Source: Oscillospiraceae bacterium
GTDB taxonomy: Bacteria; Bacillota; Clostridia; Oscillospirales; Ruminococcaceae
Direction of reading: 5' to 3'
NCBI GenBank assembly: GCA_902362965.1
Contig: CABIYQ010000012.1
Span: 1 to 52,954, forward strand
DNA length: 52,954 bases
Shown here piece after piece: positions 52,359-52,954 of this stretch. The notes under the pieces are model-generated. The model was given only the letters and a program-made list of their open reading frames with translations. It ran no database searches and was not told the DNA's origin. The first letter of the stretch is position 1. Every line of letters starts with the position of its first letter. The position numbers were made by a program, and so were the translations under genes.

Positions 52359-52387
52359 TTGACAAGTAGAGTTTTATGTGATATAAT
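52359..52387 (+). promoter_or_regulatory. Promoter of tRNA-Lys
   Basis: Consensus TTGACA, 17 bases, consensus TATAAT, 13 bases before the tRNA. Confidence 0.88.
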
Positions 52388-52400
52388 TAATATCGTTGTT

Positions 52401-52476
52401 GAGATATTAGCTCAGTTGGCAGAGCATACGCCTTTTAAGCGTAGGGTCGAGAGTTCGAATCTCTCATATCTCACCA
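52401..52476 (+). tRNA. tRNA-Lys (anticodon TTT)
   Basis: Acceptor GAGATAT/ATATCTC, D-arm with AGCTCAGTTGGCAGAGC, anticodon arm TACGC-CTTTTAA-GCGTA, T-arm GAGAG-TTCGAAT-CTCTC, discriminator A and encoded CCA. All stems pair. No terminator follows directly; a hairpin-rich region starts two bases later. Confidence 0.97.
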
Positions 52477-52477
52477 T

Positions 52478-52797
52478 ACAAGAGTGCTAAAATCATCAAC
52501 TTGCCGTTGCATTTATATTGCATTGATAACGGAGTTTATCTCCGCAGGCAATTGATGATTGATGTACTTGTTAATTACAGTTAAATCATTGCCTGTAATT
52601 TATTATTTAATTTTCTTTGAAAAAGCAATAAGCCCATCAGAGTTCATGCGAATCTGACAGGCTTAAGATCTATTTCAAGCACACATGTACGTGTGCTAAA
52701 ATAGCATTCTCACTAAGTCAATCAGATAGTTTGAGTATCTGTTTGATTAAGGAACATGTTCCGTCGCCAAACGGTTCATATTCTGTGGGGGTGCTTT
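52478..52797 (+). ncRNA. Hairpin-rich candidate structured RNA directly after tRNA-Lys
   Basis: Non-coding, with a series of stems: ACAAG (52478) with CTTGT, then AATCATCAA-C-TTGCC (52491-52505) with GGCAA-TTGATGATT (52547-52560), enclosing CGGAG-TTTAT-CTCCG; AATTACAG/CTGTAATT (52573-52600); AAGCC-CA-TCAGA with TCTGA-CA-GGCTT (52630-52664); AGCACAC-ATGTAC-GTGTGCT (52678-52697); CAGATA/TATCTG (52723-52741); CCGT/ACGG (52761-52774). GTGCTAAAAT occurs twice (52485 and 52694). It shares no features I recognise with tmRNA, RNase P, 6S or T-box RNAs. It may be processed from the tRNA transcript. Confidence 0.45.
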
Positions 52798-52880
52798 TTC
52801 TGTTTTGTATTTTAACATAAAGGAAATATTTTGTCAAGTATTATTTAAAAAAATTTTTTAATGCCAATTTTGGGAATTTG

Positions 52881-52918
52881 AAAGAATCGGGATTTTTAAT
52901 CTCGGTTCTTTATTTTTT
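52881..52918 (+). terminator. Terminator after the tRNA-Lys/structured RNA unit
   Basis: A 13-bp stem AAAGAATCGGGAT/ATCTCGGTTCTTT with loop TTTTA, followed by ATTTTTTACC. The stretch 52798-52880 before it is AT-rich; a TTGTCA motif near 52831 and another near 52922 may be promoter pieces, but no gene is visible before the window ends. Confidence 0.85.
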
Positions 52919-52954
52919 ACCTTGTCAAAAAAATTTTTTTGGACATATTTTCAG

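Noticed and set aside
52478..52797. tmRNA, RNase P RNA, 6S RNA or T-box
   Set aside because: None of the hallmark conserved sequences of these RNAs (tag frame and tRNA-like ends, GGAAAGTCC-type core, long bulged rod, AGGGTGG) is visible.

Overview
The window looks like a chromosome segment of a low-to-mid G+C gut clostridium, most likely a Ruminococcus-type Oscillospiral. The basis is the order of the division and wall cluster (mraZ-rsmH-ftsL-PBP-murE-murF-mraY-ftsW-murG-murA-divIB-ftsZ), the DAP-type MurE, strong AGGAGG ribosome sites, sigma-A promoters with 17-base spacers, and an ICE of the Tn1549/CTn family. The species call is inference.

Positions 1 to about 19.75 kb are the right-hand part of an integrative and conjugative element. 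Almost all of its genes run on the minus strand, right to left: two accessory proteins (one DUF4314), a cytosine and an adenine DNA methylase flanking a BRO-type antirepressor and a DUF3789 peptide, a secreted transglutaminase-like lipoprotein, a very large NlpC/P60 plus Cna-B surface protein with its class B sortase, a VirB2-like small membrane protein, a Toprim/DUF3991 primase, the VirD4 coupling protein, a winged-helix protein, a 56-aa Cys-rich protein, VirB6-like, PrgI-like and an apparently split VirB4. Two likely cargo genes sit inside it: a MIF-family tautomerase on the opposite strand with its own promoter, and a TspO homologue. Relaxase and integrase are not in the window and should lie to the left. 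A T-arm-like tRNA fragment near 19.73 kb is a candidate right attachment site.

From 19.8 kb on, the sequence is core chromosome: tRNA-Arg(ACG); the str operon (rpsL, rpsG, fusA, tuf); an ECF transporter S component; the mra/dcw cluster (25.4-40.1 kb), which makes and polymerises lipid II and builds the Z ring; an orphan fumarase-type beta subunit; two small Cys-rich proteins; a TrmK-Nif3 fusion; an RlmA-type rRNA methylase; RqcH/NFACT; a 3-methyladenine glycosylase; valS; a HAD phosphatase; hpf; a 31-aa membrane peptide with an LCP-family wall-polymer ligase; and tRNA-Lys(TTT).

The least explained parts are RNA-level. They are a run of hairpins that begins two bases after tRNA-Lys and ends at a terminator (52478-52918); a roughly 300-base leader before a zinc-ribbon gene, holding a tRNA-like cloverleaf and a competing 12-base pairing; a valS leader with a short Val-containing ORF and a terminator; a long hairpin and terminator between ftsL and the PBP gene; and hairpins at the ribosome sites of murG and murA.
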